Below the pieces are notes generated by a model that was not told where the DNA came from, did not search any database, and saw nothing but the letters and a program-made list of their open reading frames with translations. A stretch of 64,000 bases of DNA from Leptospira wolbachii serovar Codice str. CDC (lineage in GTDB: Bacteria > Spirochaetota > Leptospiria > Leptospirales > Leptospiraceae). Location: contig NZ_AOGZ02000001.1 of the NCBI RefSeq assembly GCF_000332515.2, positions 64,501 through 128,500 on the forward strand. The letters run 5' to 3'. A program made the translations under genes and the position numbers. Of this stretch, positions 55,266 to 62,450 are shown piece by piece. Every line of letters starts with the position of its first letter. Within the stretch, counting starts at the first letter, position 1.

Positions 55266-55281
55266 TAGTTTAAAAAAACTA
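55266..55281. terminator. Weak bidirectional hairpin between convergent genes
   Basis: TAGTTT (55266-55271) and AAACTA (55276-55281) around AAAA. The AT-only stem is weak, but on the minus strand the loop reads as Ts and the site lies between two stop codons. Confidence 0.3.
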
Positions 55282-56322
55282 TTAAGGTAATACGTAAATC
55301 CCTACACGATCATTGTAGAGACTACCAATGTACAATTGCCTTTTCTTTTCTATAACACTTGTTACTTCTTTCAAGTGTTCTCCACCAGGATCTTGTAAAG
55401 TCATAAGCACTTTTCCGTTCCCATCCATTTTGAGTGCATACCCATAAGGTTCTGCTTTGGGCCAAAGGAATTTGGGGAGAAAGGATATCATCTTTTTGAC
55501 AACAGGAGAAGGATGCATATGATCCATTCTATCATTTCTTACAGTAAATAAAGCCACCCAGAAATCGCCATTTTCGTTGCGAGTGATATTATCAGGGAAA
55601 CCAGGCAGATTTTCGATCACGGTTTCCTTTAAACCTCTTTTGGGGCCTTTTAACCACAGTTTTGTGATCCTATAACGATAAGTTTCATTCACAAGAAGAT
55701 AATCTTCTGTTTTAGACAAGGCGATTCCATTCGCGAAGTACAATCCGTCCGCAAGAAGCTCTGTCTCTTTGGTTTTAGGATCATAAACAAAAACTCGTCC
55801 ATAAGGTTTTGCTTCCAAAAGGTCATATAAATATTCCTTTTGTTCATAAATAGAAGCATCAGAAAAATAAATTTTGCCATCTTGTGCGATATCTAAATCG
55901 TCCGTAAACTGAAAAGGTTTTCCTTTGTACTCCGAAACAAGAACTGTTAATTTACCTGAACTGTCCAAGGATAAAAGACCACGGTAAGCATCGGCGATGA
56001 TGAGATTTCCTGCTTTGTCAAACTGGATTCCCAAAGGCCGACCACCTGTTTTGGCTATGGGTTTGATTTCACCTTTTAGAGTGATTCGTATAATACGACC
56101 TTCTTTGTCTCCGCCATAAATATTTCCATCGGCATCGACATCCAAAGATTCCAAACCCTTAACTTTACCTATCGCAAGTAAGATAGATTTTTGCAATTCG
56201 GTGTTAGGTGTGTAAACCCCGACTGGTTCCGGTTTGATTGGTGGTTCATAAGCAACCGGCTCGAAAGTTCTACAAGAAAATAGTACAGTGATCAGAAATA
56301 TAATAATTCCTAGATATTTCAT
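55282..56322 (-). CDS. SMP-30/strictosidine-synthase-like lipoprotein
   Basis: 346 residues with a signal ending VLFSCR (lipobox). The mature part is a six-bladed beta-propeller: GLESLDVDADGNIYGGDKEG, GKIYFSDAS, NGIALSKTEDYLLV, NITRNENGDFWVALF. It resembles gluconolactonase/strictosidine-synthase-type proteins, including animal APMAP; the catalytic activity cannot be predicted. It overlaps the acyltransferase gene by 4 nt and ends the ten-gene cluster. Confidence 0.78.
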   Translation of the reverse strand: MKYLGIIIFLITVLFSCRTFEPVAYEPPIKPEPVGVYTPNTELQKSILLAIGKVKGLESLDVDADGNIYGGDKEGRIIRITLKGEIKPIAKTGGRPLGIQFDKAGNLIIADAYRGLLSLDSSGKLTVLVSEYKGKPFQFTDDLDIAQDGKIYFSDASIYEQKEYLYDLLEAKPYGRVFVYDPKTKETELLADGLYFANGIALSKTEDYLLVNETYRYRITKLWLKGPKRGLKETVIENLPGFPDNITRNENGDFWVALFTVRNDRMDHMHPSPVVKKMISFLPKFLWPKAEPYGYALKMDGNGKVLMTLQDPGGEHLKEVTSVIEKKRQLYIGSLYNDRVGIYVLP

Positions 56323-57197
56323 TTTGTTTGTTTCTCCTTCTCAATCAAAGTATCTTTTAAAGCCCATCGTTCATCTACCCAACGTTTCATTTTCTTTGAC
56401 ATTGGTGCAAATTGTTCGTTCTCTTCAATAGGAACTTGCGAAACTGGAATGACATCCACAAATACTTTCAGTTTTCGAATTTTACCTTGCATCAAATGCA
56501 AAAAACTCGGATTTTCAGTAGGATAAACAATAGTTAAATCAATAAATGCATCAATTGAATTTTTGAGTGCAGTGGACACAACAGAGATACCGCCACTATG
56601 AGGACGAAGTAAGTGCTGGTAAGGATTTTTCTTGAGTAACTTTTGCACTCGTTCAGGAGTCCTTCGGTGACCCTCAAGAAAGTTTAAAATCGAAAAAGGC
56701 ATTCCAGCAAATTTTTCACAAACCTTTTTGACATTTTCCAAATCTTTGGTAGCAAGTTCTGGATTTTTCTTCAGTTGTTCCCGACTGCTTCTTTTTACAA
56801 AAGGAAAATCCAAAGCAAGCCATGCGTGTCCAAGGATTGGAACATATTTTAACGAATCTTTGATGAAAAATCGAATAAGTGGAATTTTGCGATTTAACAC
56901 AGATTGAATGATATAGATATCGGACCAGGATTGGTGGTTACAGATAATCATATAACGTCCATCTTGTTTCAAATCTTTATAAGCATCTCCAACCACTTCA
57001 AATTGGACACCGTATAACATTCGCGAAATCCGATAATTGTTTTCGATCCAAGCTTCTCCTACCTTTAATAGAAGTCTGTCACCTAACCTTCTAACCGAAC
57101 CTGTTGTCACCAACTTCCAAATGTATAAAGGATACATGGTTGGTATAATCGATAATAAATTCAAAAGAAACAAAATATATGCAATGATTAAACCCAA
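56319..57197 (-). CDS. PlsC-family (AGPAT-like) acyltransferase
   Basis: 292 residues from a TTG start with AGGAG 7 nt upstream. A hydrophobic N-terminal helix (1-22) precedes the acyltransferase motif NHQSWSD (HX4D) near residue 88 and FLEGHRRTPE near 175. It resembles YihG-type acyltransferases more than house-keeping PlsC. It is located in the membrane and probably acylates lysophosphatidic acid or a related lipid. The two flanking genes overlap or abut it. Confidence 0.82.
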   Translation of the reverse strand: MGLIIAYILFLLNLLSIIPTMYPLYIWKLVTTGSVRRLGDRLLLKVGEAWIENNYRISRMLYGVQFEVVGDAYKDLKQDGRYMIICNHQSWSDIYIIQSVLNRKIPLIRFFIKDSLKYVPILGHAWLALDFPFVKRSSREQLKKNPELATKDLENVKKVCEKFAGMPFSILNFLEGHRRTPERVQKLLKKNPYQHLLRPHSGGISVVSTALKNSIDAFIDLTIVYPTENPSFLHLMQGKIRKLKVFVDVIPVSQVPIEENEQFAPMSKKMKRWVDERWALKDTLIEKEKQTK

Positions 57198-57211
57198 AGT
57201 TTATCTCCTAT

Positions 57212-58444
57212 TTAATACGTCGTACCGATTCCAAGAATCGTAACATCATCCATCATAGAGGAATTTCCTCTAAAGGAATGGAAGTCATCCATAAGCAAAT
57301 TAATCGTATCTGCTAGATTTAGATCCAAACTCTTAGCAGATTCAAAACTGGAAAGCAATTTGGACTCTCCGAGGAGAATTCCGTCCTTGTTTTCTTGCTC
57401 CAAATATCCATCCGAAATCATAAACAAACGATCCCCAAGCCCAAAAGCCATCGAGTGGTTAGAATATTCAACGTCTTTCTCCAAACCTAACATCACTCCC
57501 GATTCAGTTAATGGAATGATCCTGTCCTTACCAACTACATAAGGTTCATTATGACCTGCCGAGGAATATGTTAAACTGTTTTCTTCTAAATTCAAATCGA
57601 CTATGACAGCAGTAAATTGATTGGATTTTTTCCCATATCTATCAATGAAAATTTGGTTGAGAACATACAAAACATCGGCTGGGTTCGGTGTATTCTGTTT
57701 GATATGATCGTATTCAGCTTTGATGGCCATTGTGATAAGGGCTGCCTGTACACCATATCCAATCGCATCCGCTAAAAATAATCTTATTTTGGATTTTTCT
57801 AAACGGATGACATCGAATATATCACCACCAACTTCTGCCATAGGTTCAAATCGTGATCCAAAATCTAAATGTGCTACATACTTAAGGCCTAGTGGTAAAA
57901 TATTTCTTTGAATGGTTTTTGCAGTTTCGAGATCTTCTTGGATGATTTTTAAAGACTGAGTTAACTTTGCTGTTCTTTCTTTTACCATTTCTTCCAAGGT
58001 TTCATTTTGAAGGCGAAGTTCCCTATTCTTTTCGATCAAAACTTGATTTTCTCTTTGTTCTGCGTTTCGGATTCTTGCCGTTAACAATTTCAAAAGAGTT
58101 AAGGTCATATCAGGACTTGTTTGAATCAAACGATGGAAATCTTCCCTTGTCAGTTTGAAAAGAGTAGAATCTTCTTTAGCAGAAATATTTACAGTACGAG
58201 GAGCCGAGTCAATGAGAGCAATTTCACCAAAATAATCTCCGGCGACAAGATCTCCAATGACCAATATTTCCTGTTTACTCTCGTCTAAATATTTCCAAAC
58301 TTCAACCTTCCCCGATTCTATATAGTAAAAGGAATCACCTAACGAATATTGTTCGATAACAAGAGAACCCTTGGGAAAAAAAGCGGGTTTCATTTCTTTT
58401 TTTAAAAAACTTAAATCCGCTGTTGGTTTCTCCTCCGTTCCCAT
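57212..58444 (-). CDS. cNMP-binding SpoIIE-type phosphatase
   Basis: 410 residues: an N-terminal cyclic-nucleotide-binding domain (about 15-125) with GDYFGEIALIDSAPRTVN as phosphate-binding cassette; a coiled coil (about 130-185, ENQVLIEKNRELRLQNETLE); and a PP2C-type SpoIIE domain (about 195-408) with metal-binding aspartates in EVGGDIFDV, ADAIGYG and DDVTILG. A cAMP- or cGMP-controlled serine phosphatase is likely; the target is probably an anti-sigma-antagonist-type protein, none in the window. In the same cluster lies a second SpoIIE protein. Confidence 0.86.
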   Translation of the reverse strand: MGTEEKPTADLSFLKKEMKPAFFPKGSLVIEQYSLGDSFYYIESGKVEVWKYLDESKQEILVIGDLVAGDYFGEIALIDSAPRTVNISAKEDSTLFKLTREDFHRLIQTSPDMTLTLLKLLTARIRNAEQRENQVLIEKNRELRLQNETLEEMVKERTAKLTQSLKIIQEDLETAKTIQRNILPLGLKYVAHLDFGSRFEPMAEVGGDIFDVIRLEKSKIRLFLADAIGYGVQAALITMAIKAEYDHIKQNTPNPADVLYVLNQIFIDRYGKKSNQFTAVIVDLNLEENSLTYSSAGHNEPYVVGKDRIIPLTESGVMLGLEKDVEYSNHSMAFGLGDRLFMISDGYLEQENKDGILLGESKLLSSFESAKSLDLNLADTINLLMDDFHSFRGNSSMMDDVTILGIGTTY

Positions 58445-58451
58445 ATAATCT

Positions 58452-58823
58452 CTAAGTTTCTAGTTCTCGTTCCCGGTTTACTAAGTCCAAAGAAAACGCA
58501 GGTTTACAAATAGACCAATATTCTGCATCTTCAGAAAAAGGATTGGAATATCTTACCTTTGTACCTTTCTCAACCAAAAGTGATTCACCGGCACTGAGGA
58601 TCAGAATTTTTCCATCGATTTCGATTTGTTTTTTACCACGGACCATAAGAGTCCACTCATCAAAGTTAGGTGTTTGAAAAGGTTCCCCCCAACCCCCAGG
58701 TGCCGCCATATATGCAATAGAAACCTCGGAACTTCCCGTAGAGGGAATACCGAAATGTTCTGCAATTGTTTTCCCGCCAGGAACCGGAACTTGAATTGGG
58801 TTTGTTTGGTGTTTAAAACCCAT
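58452..58823 (-). CDS. Cupin-fold protein
   Basis: 123 residues, one cupin barrel. The two cupin motifs are PFQTPNFDEWTLMVRGKKQIE and LSAGESLLVEKGTKVRYSN (partly shown by residue type), with few of the usual metal-binding histidines, so it may bind a ligand without a metal. It lies in the middle of the signalling cluster between SDR and SpoIIE genes with gaps of 3-7 nt. Confidence 0.72.
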   Translation of the reverse strand: MGFKHQTNPIQVPVPGGKTIAEHFGIPSTGSSEVSIAYMAAPGGWGEPFQTPNFDEWTLMVRGKKQIEIDGKILILSAGESLLVEKGTKVRYSNPFSEDAEYWSICKPAFSLDLVNRERELET

Positions 58824-58826
58824 ACA

Positions 58827-59684
58827 CTAAAAACCAGGAAATTTAAAACTGAATTTATGTTTGAGTAGGTCTTCCGTATACGACCAAAGATTTCTTCCGG
58901 CTGCTACATCATAAGAAGGTTCAGAACTTTTTTCGATTTTCTTTTTTACAAAATATTTACCTGAAACAGACGTAACTGATGGATCCGTTGAAAGAAAAAT
59001 GGAAGTCTCAGCACCTTTCTCTTCTGATATCGCAAAGACATTTTGAGCGAAGGTCAACAGGAATTTCGCCAAACCATCGTTATTTTGACCAAACCTTGTT
59101 TTTACAAATCCTGGATGTAAACAATTGACCGTGATTTTTGTTTGGTTTAAACGCTCTGCAAGTTCATAGGTGAAATAAATATTCATAAGTTTTGACCTTT
59201 GGTATTGTTTCCAACCAGAATATTCTTTTTCACCTAACAAGTCATTGAAATCCAAAGATACGCCCATGTGCGCCCGAGAGGCTACATTGACAATCCTCGC
59301 TTCACCGGCTTTTTTTAAAGAAGGAAGTAAACCGAGAGTCAGAATAAAATAGTTCAAATGATTCAAGGCAAATGTGGACTCAATCCCTTCTTTGGTAAGG
59401 GTATGTTGATCAAAATAAGCGCCTGCGTTATTGAGCAAAACATCTATCTTGGGATGATTCTTTCTAATGGTTTCTGAAAGTAAAAAAGTTTCTTTTGCAG
59501 ACGACAGGTCGGCTACATAAGAGTGAACAGTAGCGCCTGTTACTTGTAAGGAATACACCAAAGCGGCAAGTTTGTCTGGATTACGCCCAACTAAAATCAA
59601 TTCCTCTTGGCCTTTTGCAAAGGAATGAGCACATACTCTACCGATTCCGTCCGTAGCACCAGTAACAACGATTGTCTTTTTCAT
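58827..59684 (-). CDS. Short-chain dehydrogenase/reductase
   Basis: 285 residues. Cofactor loop TGATDGIG near residue 8, NNAG near 88, catalytic YQRSK near 162, and a C-terminal extension as in retinol-dehydrogenase/WW-domain-oxidoreductase-like SDRs. NADP dependence is suggested by GRNPDK. Substrate unknown. The gene overlaps the upstream histidine kinase by 4 nt. Confidence 0.82.
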   Translation of the reverse strand: MKKTIVVTGATDGIGRVCAHSFAKGQEELILVGRNPDKLAALVYSLQVTGATVHSYVADLSSAKETFLLSETIRKNHPKIDVLLNNAGAYFDQHTLTKEGIESTFALNHLNYFILTLGLLPSLKKAGEARIVNVASRAHMGVSLDFNDLLGEKEYSGWKQYQRSKLMNIYFTYELAERLNQTKITVNCLHPGFVKTRFGQNNDGLAKFLLTFAQNVFAISEEKGAETSIFLSTDPSVTSVSGKYFVKKKIEKSSEPSYDVAAGRNLWSYTEDLLKHKFSFKFPGF

Positions 59685-61462
59685 GAAATGATCTCCTCTT
59701 TCATCTTTTTGGGAATGGTAAAAACAAATCGGGAACCAGAGACCCCGTCACTATCTGCAAACAGAATTCCACCGTTTACAGAAACAAACTCATTACAAAG
59801 TAAAAGTCCAATTCCGTTCCCCGTCTCTCCCCCAGTTCCAGTAGATTTTATCACTTCCCCTACTTTGAATAGTTTGTCTAGGATTGCCTTCGACATACCG
59901 ACTCCTGAGTCAATAACAGAAACCTGCCAATCGCCACCGACATCCAAAGCATTGATAAGAATTTTGCCATTGTTATGACTAAACTTTAGCGCATTCGAAA
60001 CCAAATTCCGAATGACCGTAATGATCATTCTATCATCACAAAATACCATCGCATGCGAAGGAATATCTACCTCCAAAGTAATACCTTTGTTAGCTGCACT
60101 TAAAACAAATAGCTCTAAACACTCTCTGACAATATTATCCAACCGGTAATAATGGGGGCGGAACTCTTCCTGTCCTCGTTGCAACTTAGACCATTCCAAA
60201 AGGTTTTCCAATAATGAAAAAACAGATTCCGTAGCGTCCACTAGCGACTGTGTCATTCCCGCAAGTGCATCTTCTTTCTTTTTCATGTCCTCATTCAATA
60301 CTTTGAGTAACATTTTAATTCCAGCGAGTGGACCACGTAAATCATGAGAAATGATAGATAAAAATCGGTCCTTAGTACCGTTTGCAACCAGGAGCTCACG
60401 ATTGACGTTTAACATTTGTTTTTCCAAATTCCGTTGTTCCGTACTATCTCGGAAAACGAGGACCATTCCAATTTTTTTTCGATTCGCATCTCGAATTTGT
60501 TTTGCGGTCACTTCCCAATATTTTTCGTCTTTTTCCCAAATCCATTTTGTGAGTGTACGTTTATCTGATAAGTGATCTAGTTTGGAAATAATCCCTGGAG
60601 CAGATGCAAAAAAATATTTATAAGATAGTAAGGTAGAATTCTTAGATGCAACGCAGAATAAATGTTCTGCTGCCATATTCCAATCCACAATCCTATTGTT
60701 AAAATCGAGAATCACAACTGCTTCATCTAGTTCATCTACAATTTCCCCTCGCACCAAGGGAACTAAATCAAACATACGATAGTAACCAATGGCAAAAAAA
60801 ATAAGGATCACTTGCATTGTGCTCATAACCGCAGTGACGTTTAGCCCAGGCAAGGGCCTAAAACCTAACTTATGTAAGGTGGCCGTAATCCAAATAAACA
60901 AATAGGACATTAGTATGAGAAGATACCTACGTCTTTCCGTGGACTTCGATACGAAAATTCCTTTTATCAGTAGATAACCAACAAACACTGACCAGAAAAA
61001 AGAAAGGAAATAGGAAACAACAAATCCGCCTGTATTGGTCACTTGGATCCATTGAATCCGACCGTTGATATTAACAAGATAGGTATCTAATGTAAGGGTT
61101 CTAAATATTGGATCGAGAACGCAAACGGCTAATGTTAGTAATGGCTGGATTGTAAGTAAAACCCAAAACTTTTTGGTTAGTAGATGTTTGTTTTGCGTGA
61201 ACTCTAAAGATACGAGAACCATTCCCAAATTGGCAAGGGAAACCCCGATATACAATAAGGCGACAAAGGTTCTGTGTAAATCAGAATTAATATAAACAAA
61301 ATCAAGTCCGTAGAAGCCGGTCCACATCATGGAACCGATTACTAGAATTAATAAATATTTAACAAGATCTAGGCGGAAAGATTTTAAAACGAATAGCCCC
61401 AATACAAGATTGAAGCCGAATGCTAGAAATAGAAGTAAACTATATGGATGGAATTGCCACAA
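59681..61462 (-). CDS. 7TM-PAS sensor histidine kinase
   Basis: 593 residues. The N-terminal 230 residues are seven membrane helices of the HisK_7TM type; a PAS domain follows (about 240-345, with EAVVILDFNNRIVDWNMAAE), then a HisKA domain with the phospho-acceptor H373 in ISHDLRGPLAG, and a HATPase domain (N-box IRNLVSNALKFSH, GVGMS, GNGIGLLLCNEFV). No response regulator is adjacent. It overlaps the SDR gene and follows bactofilin by 1 nt. Confidence 0.88.
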   Translation of the reverse strand: MWQFHPYSLLLFLAFGFNLVLGLFVLKSFRLDLVKYLLILVIGSMMWTGFYGLDFVYINSDLHRTFVALLYIGVSLANLGMVLVSLEFTQNKHLLTKKFWVLLTIQPLLTLAVCVLDPIFRTLTLDTYLVNINGRIQWIQVTNTGGFVVSYFLSFFWSVFVGYLLIKGIFVSKSTERRRYLLILMSYLFIWITATLHKLGFRPLPGLNVTAVMSTMQVILIFFAIGYYRMFDLVPLVRGEIVDELDEAVVILDFNNRIVDWNMAAEHLFCVASKNSTLLSYKYFFASAPGIISKLDHLSDKRTLTKWIWEKDEKYWEVTAKQIRDANRKKIGMVLVFRDSTEQRNLEKQMLNVNRELLVANGTKDRFLSIISHDLRGPLAGIKMLLKVLNEDMKKKEDALAGMTQSLVDATESVFSLLENLLEWSKLQRGQEEFRPHYYRLDNIVRECLELFVLSAANKGITLEVDIPSHAMVFCDDRMIITVIRNLVSNALKFSHNNGKILINALDVGGDWQVSVIDSGVGMSKAILDKLFKVGEVIKSTGTGGETGNGIGLLLCNEFVSVNGGILFADSDGVSGSRFVFTIPKKMKEEIIS

Positions 61463-61463
61463 A

Positions 61464-61832
61464 CTAAGTCTCTTCGCTGCTTAGCATTTCACAATTTCCA
61501 TCAAATACAACACCATCTGCAATTTGAAGTTTTGCCGTACGAATGTTACCTTGTACTTTTCCCGTGGACAACATTTCTAATCTTTGTGTTGCTGTTACGT
61601 TTCCAATGATCGTTCCTCCAACAACAACTGTGCCAGCCTTAATGTTGGCTTTCACTCTTGCCCCTTCACTAATCACAAGATAACCATCGGAGATGATTTC
61701 ACCGGTAAAATCACCGGAAATTTGTAAGGGTTTTTTGAACGCTAAAGTTCCGCTAAATGCTGTTTCTTTTCCGAGAATAGTGGCAATGACTCCGTGTTCG
61801 GTGATGGTTGGTTGCATTTCTTTTTTTGACAT
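61464..61832 (-). CDS. Bactofilin-family cytoskeletal protein
   Basis: 122 residues. A short N-terminal tail is followed by one beta-helical bactofilin domain made of hexapeptide-like repeats (GDFTGEIISDGYLVISEGAR, KAGTVVVGGTIIGNVTATQR, GKVQGNIRTAKLQIADG). Bactofilins polymerise without nucleotides and act in cell shape, envelope or signalling location. It is followed by a sensor kinase gene after 1 nt. Confidence 0.88.
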   Translation of the reverse strand: MSKKEMQPTITEHGVIATILGKETAFSGTLAFKKPLQISGDFTGEIISDGYLVISEGARVKANIKAGTVVVGGTIIGNVTATQRLEMLSTGKVQGNIRTAKLQIADGVVFDGNCEMLSSEET

Positions 61833-61837
61833 AGTTC

Positions 61838-62062
61838 CTATTTTGTTTTCATATTATATACCCCGTCCCAATCTTCTGGTGGGGGATCTGCGATATAATC
61901 ATCACATCGTTCAATGTATAGTTTCGAGGGGCCATCTTGTGGATGAATCGCTAATCCTTTTTTGAACTCTTCTTTCGCTTCTGCGAACTTTCGCGACTTG
62001 TATAACGAAAGTGCATGGTTGTAGTGAACCAATACAGCCTTCATTTTATCACTAACGATCAT
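61838..62062 (-). CDS. Tiny TPR protein resembling an adenylate-cyclase C-terminal tail
   Basis: 74 residues with one or two TPR-like helices (VHYNHALSLYKSRKFAEAKE, FKKGLAIHPQDGPSKLY) and a C-terminal PPPEDWDGVYNMKTK. The last motif, with the preceding helix pair, is as I recall the tail found at the C-terminus of many class III adenylate cyclases, but here no catalytic domain is attached. Overlaps acpS by 4 nt, so it is a true translated gene. Confidence 0.7.
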   Translation of the reverse strand: MIVSDKMKAVLVHYNHALSLYKSRKFAEAKEEFKKGLAIHPQDGPSKLYIERCDDYIADPPPEDWDGVYNMKTK

Positions 62063-62442
62063 AGGGGCTCCTTATAGAAAATGACAACAGCTGTTGCGTA
62101 ATGGTCAGCATGGCTGATGGATACGGAACTCTTGGTAAATCCTTTCTCTCGGAAAAACTTCTCAGTTTTCCCATGGATGACTAGCGTTTTTTTACCAAAA
62201 TTTGTGCCCGCCAGTTCAATCTCACGCATATCTGCCACTTCCCCCGGATTTAGGTTTAGGGCCTTAATTACGGCTTCTTTGCAGGCAAACCTGCCAGCAA
62301 GAAAAGGAACGGGATCTTTGTGTTTGTGGCAGTATTCTACTTCCTCGTCTGTAAAAACCCGTTTCAGGAAGCGATCCCCATGTTTTTTTAGGAGTTCACG
62401 AATTCTTTGGTTTTCAACGATGTCGTTTCCGACGGATAACAT
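62059..62442 (-). CDS. acpS: Holo-[acyl-carrier-protein] synthase
   Basis: AcpS moves the phosphopantetheine arm from CoA to ACP. The 127-residue protein has the metal-binding D7 (GNDIVE) and E56 in FACKEAVIKAL, with SVSISHADHYATAVV near the C-terminus, all typical. It is embedded in a signalling cluster rather than next to fatty-acid genes. Confidence 0.94.
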   Translation of the reverse strand: MLSVGNDIVENQRIRELLKKHGDRFLKRVFTDEEVEYCHKHKDPVPFLAGRFACKEAVIKALNLNPGEVADMREIELAGTNFGKKTLVIHGKTEKFFREKGFTKSSVSISHADHYATAVVIFYKEPL

Positions 62443-62450
62443 AAGATGAT

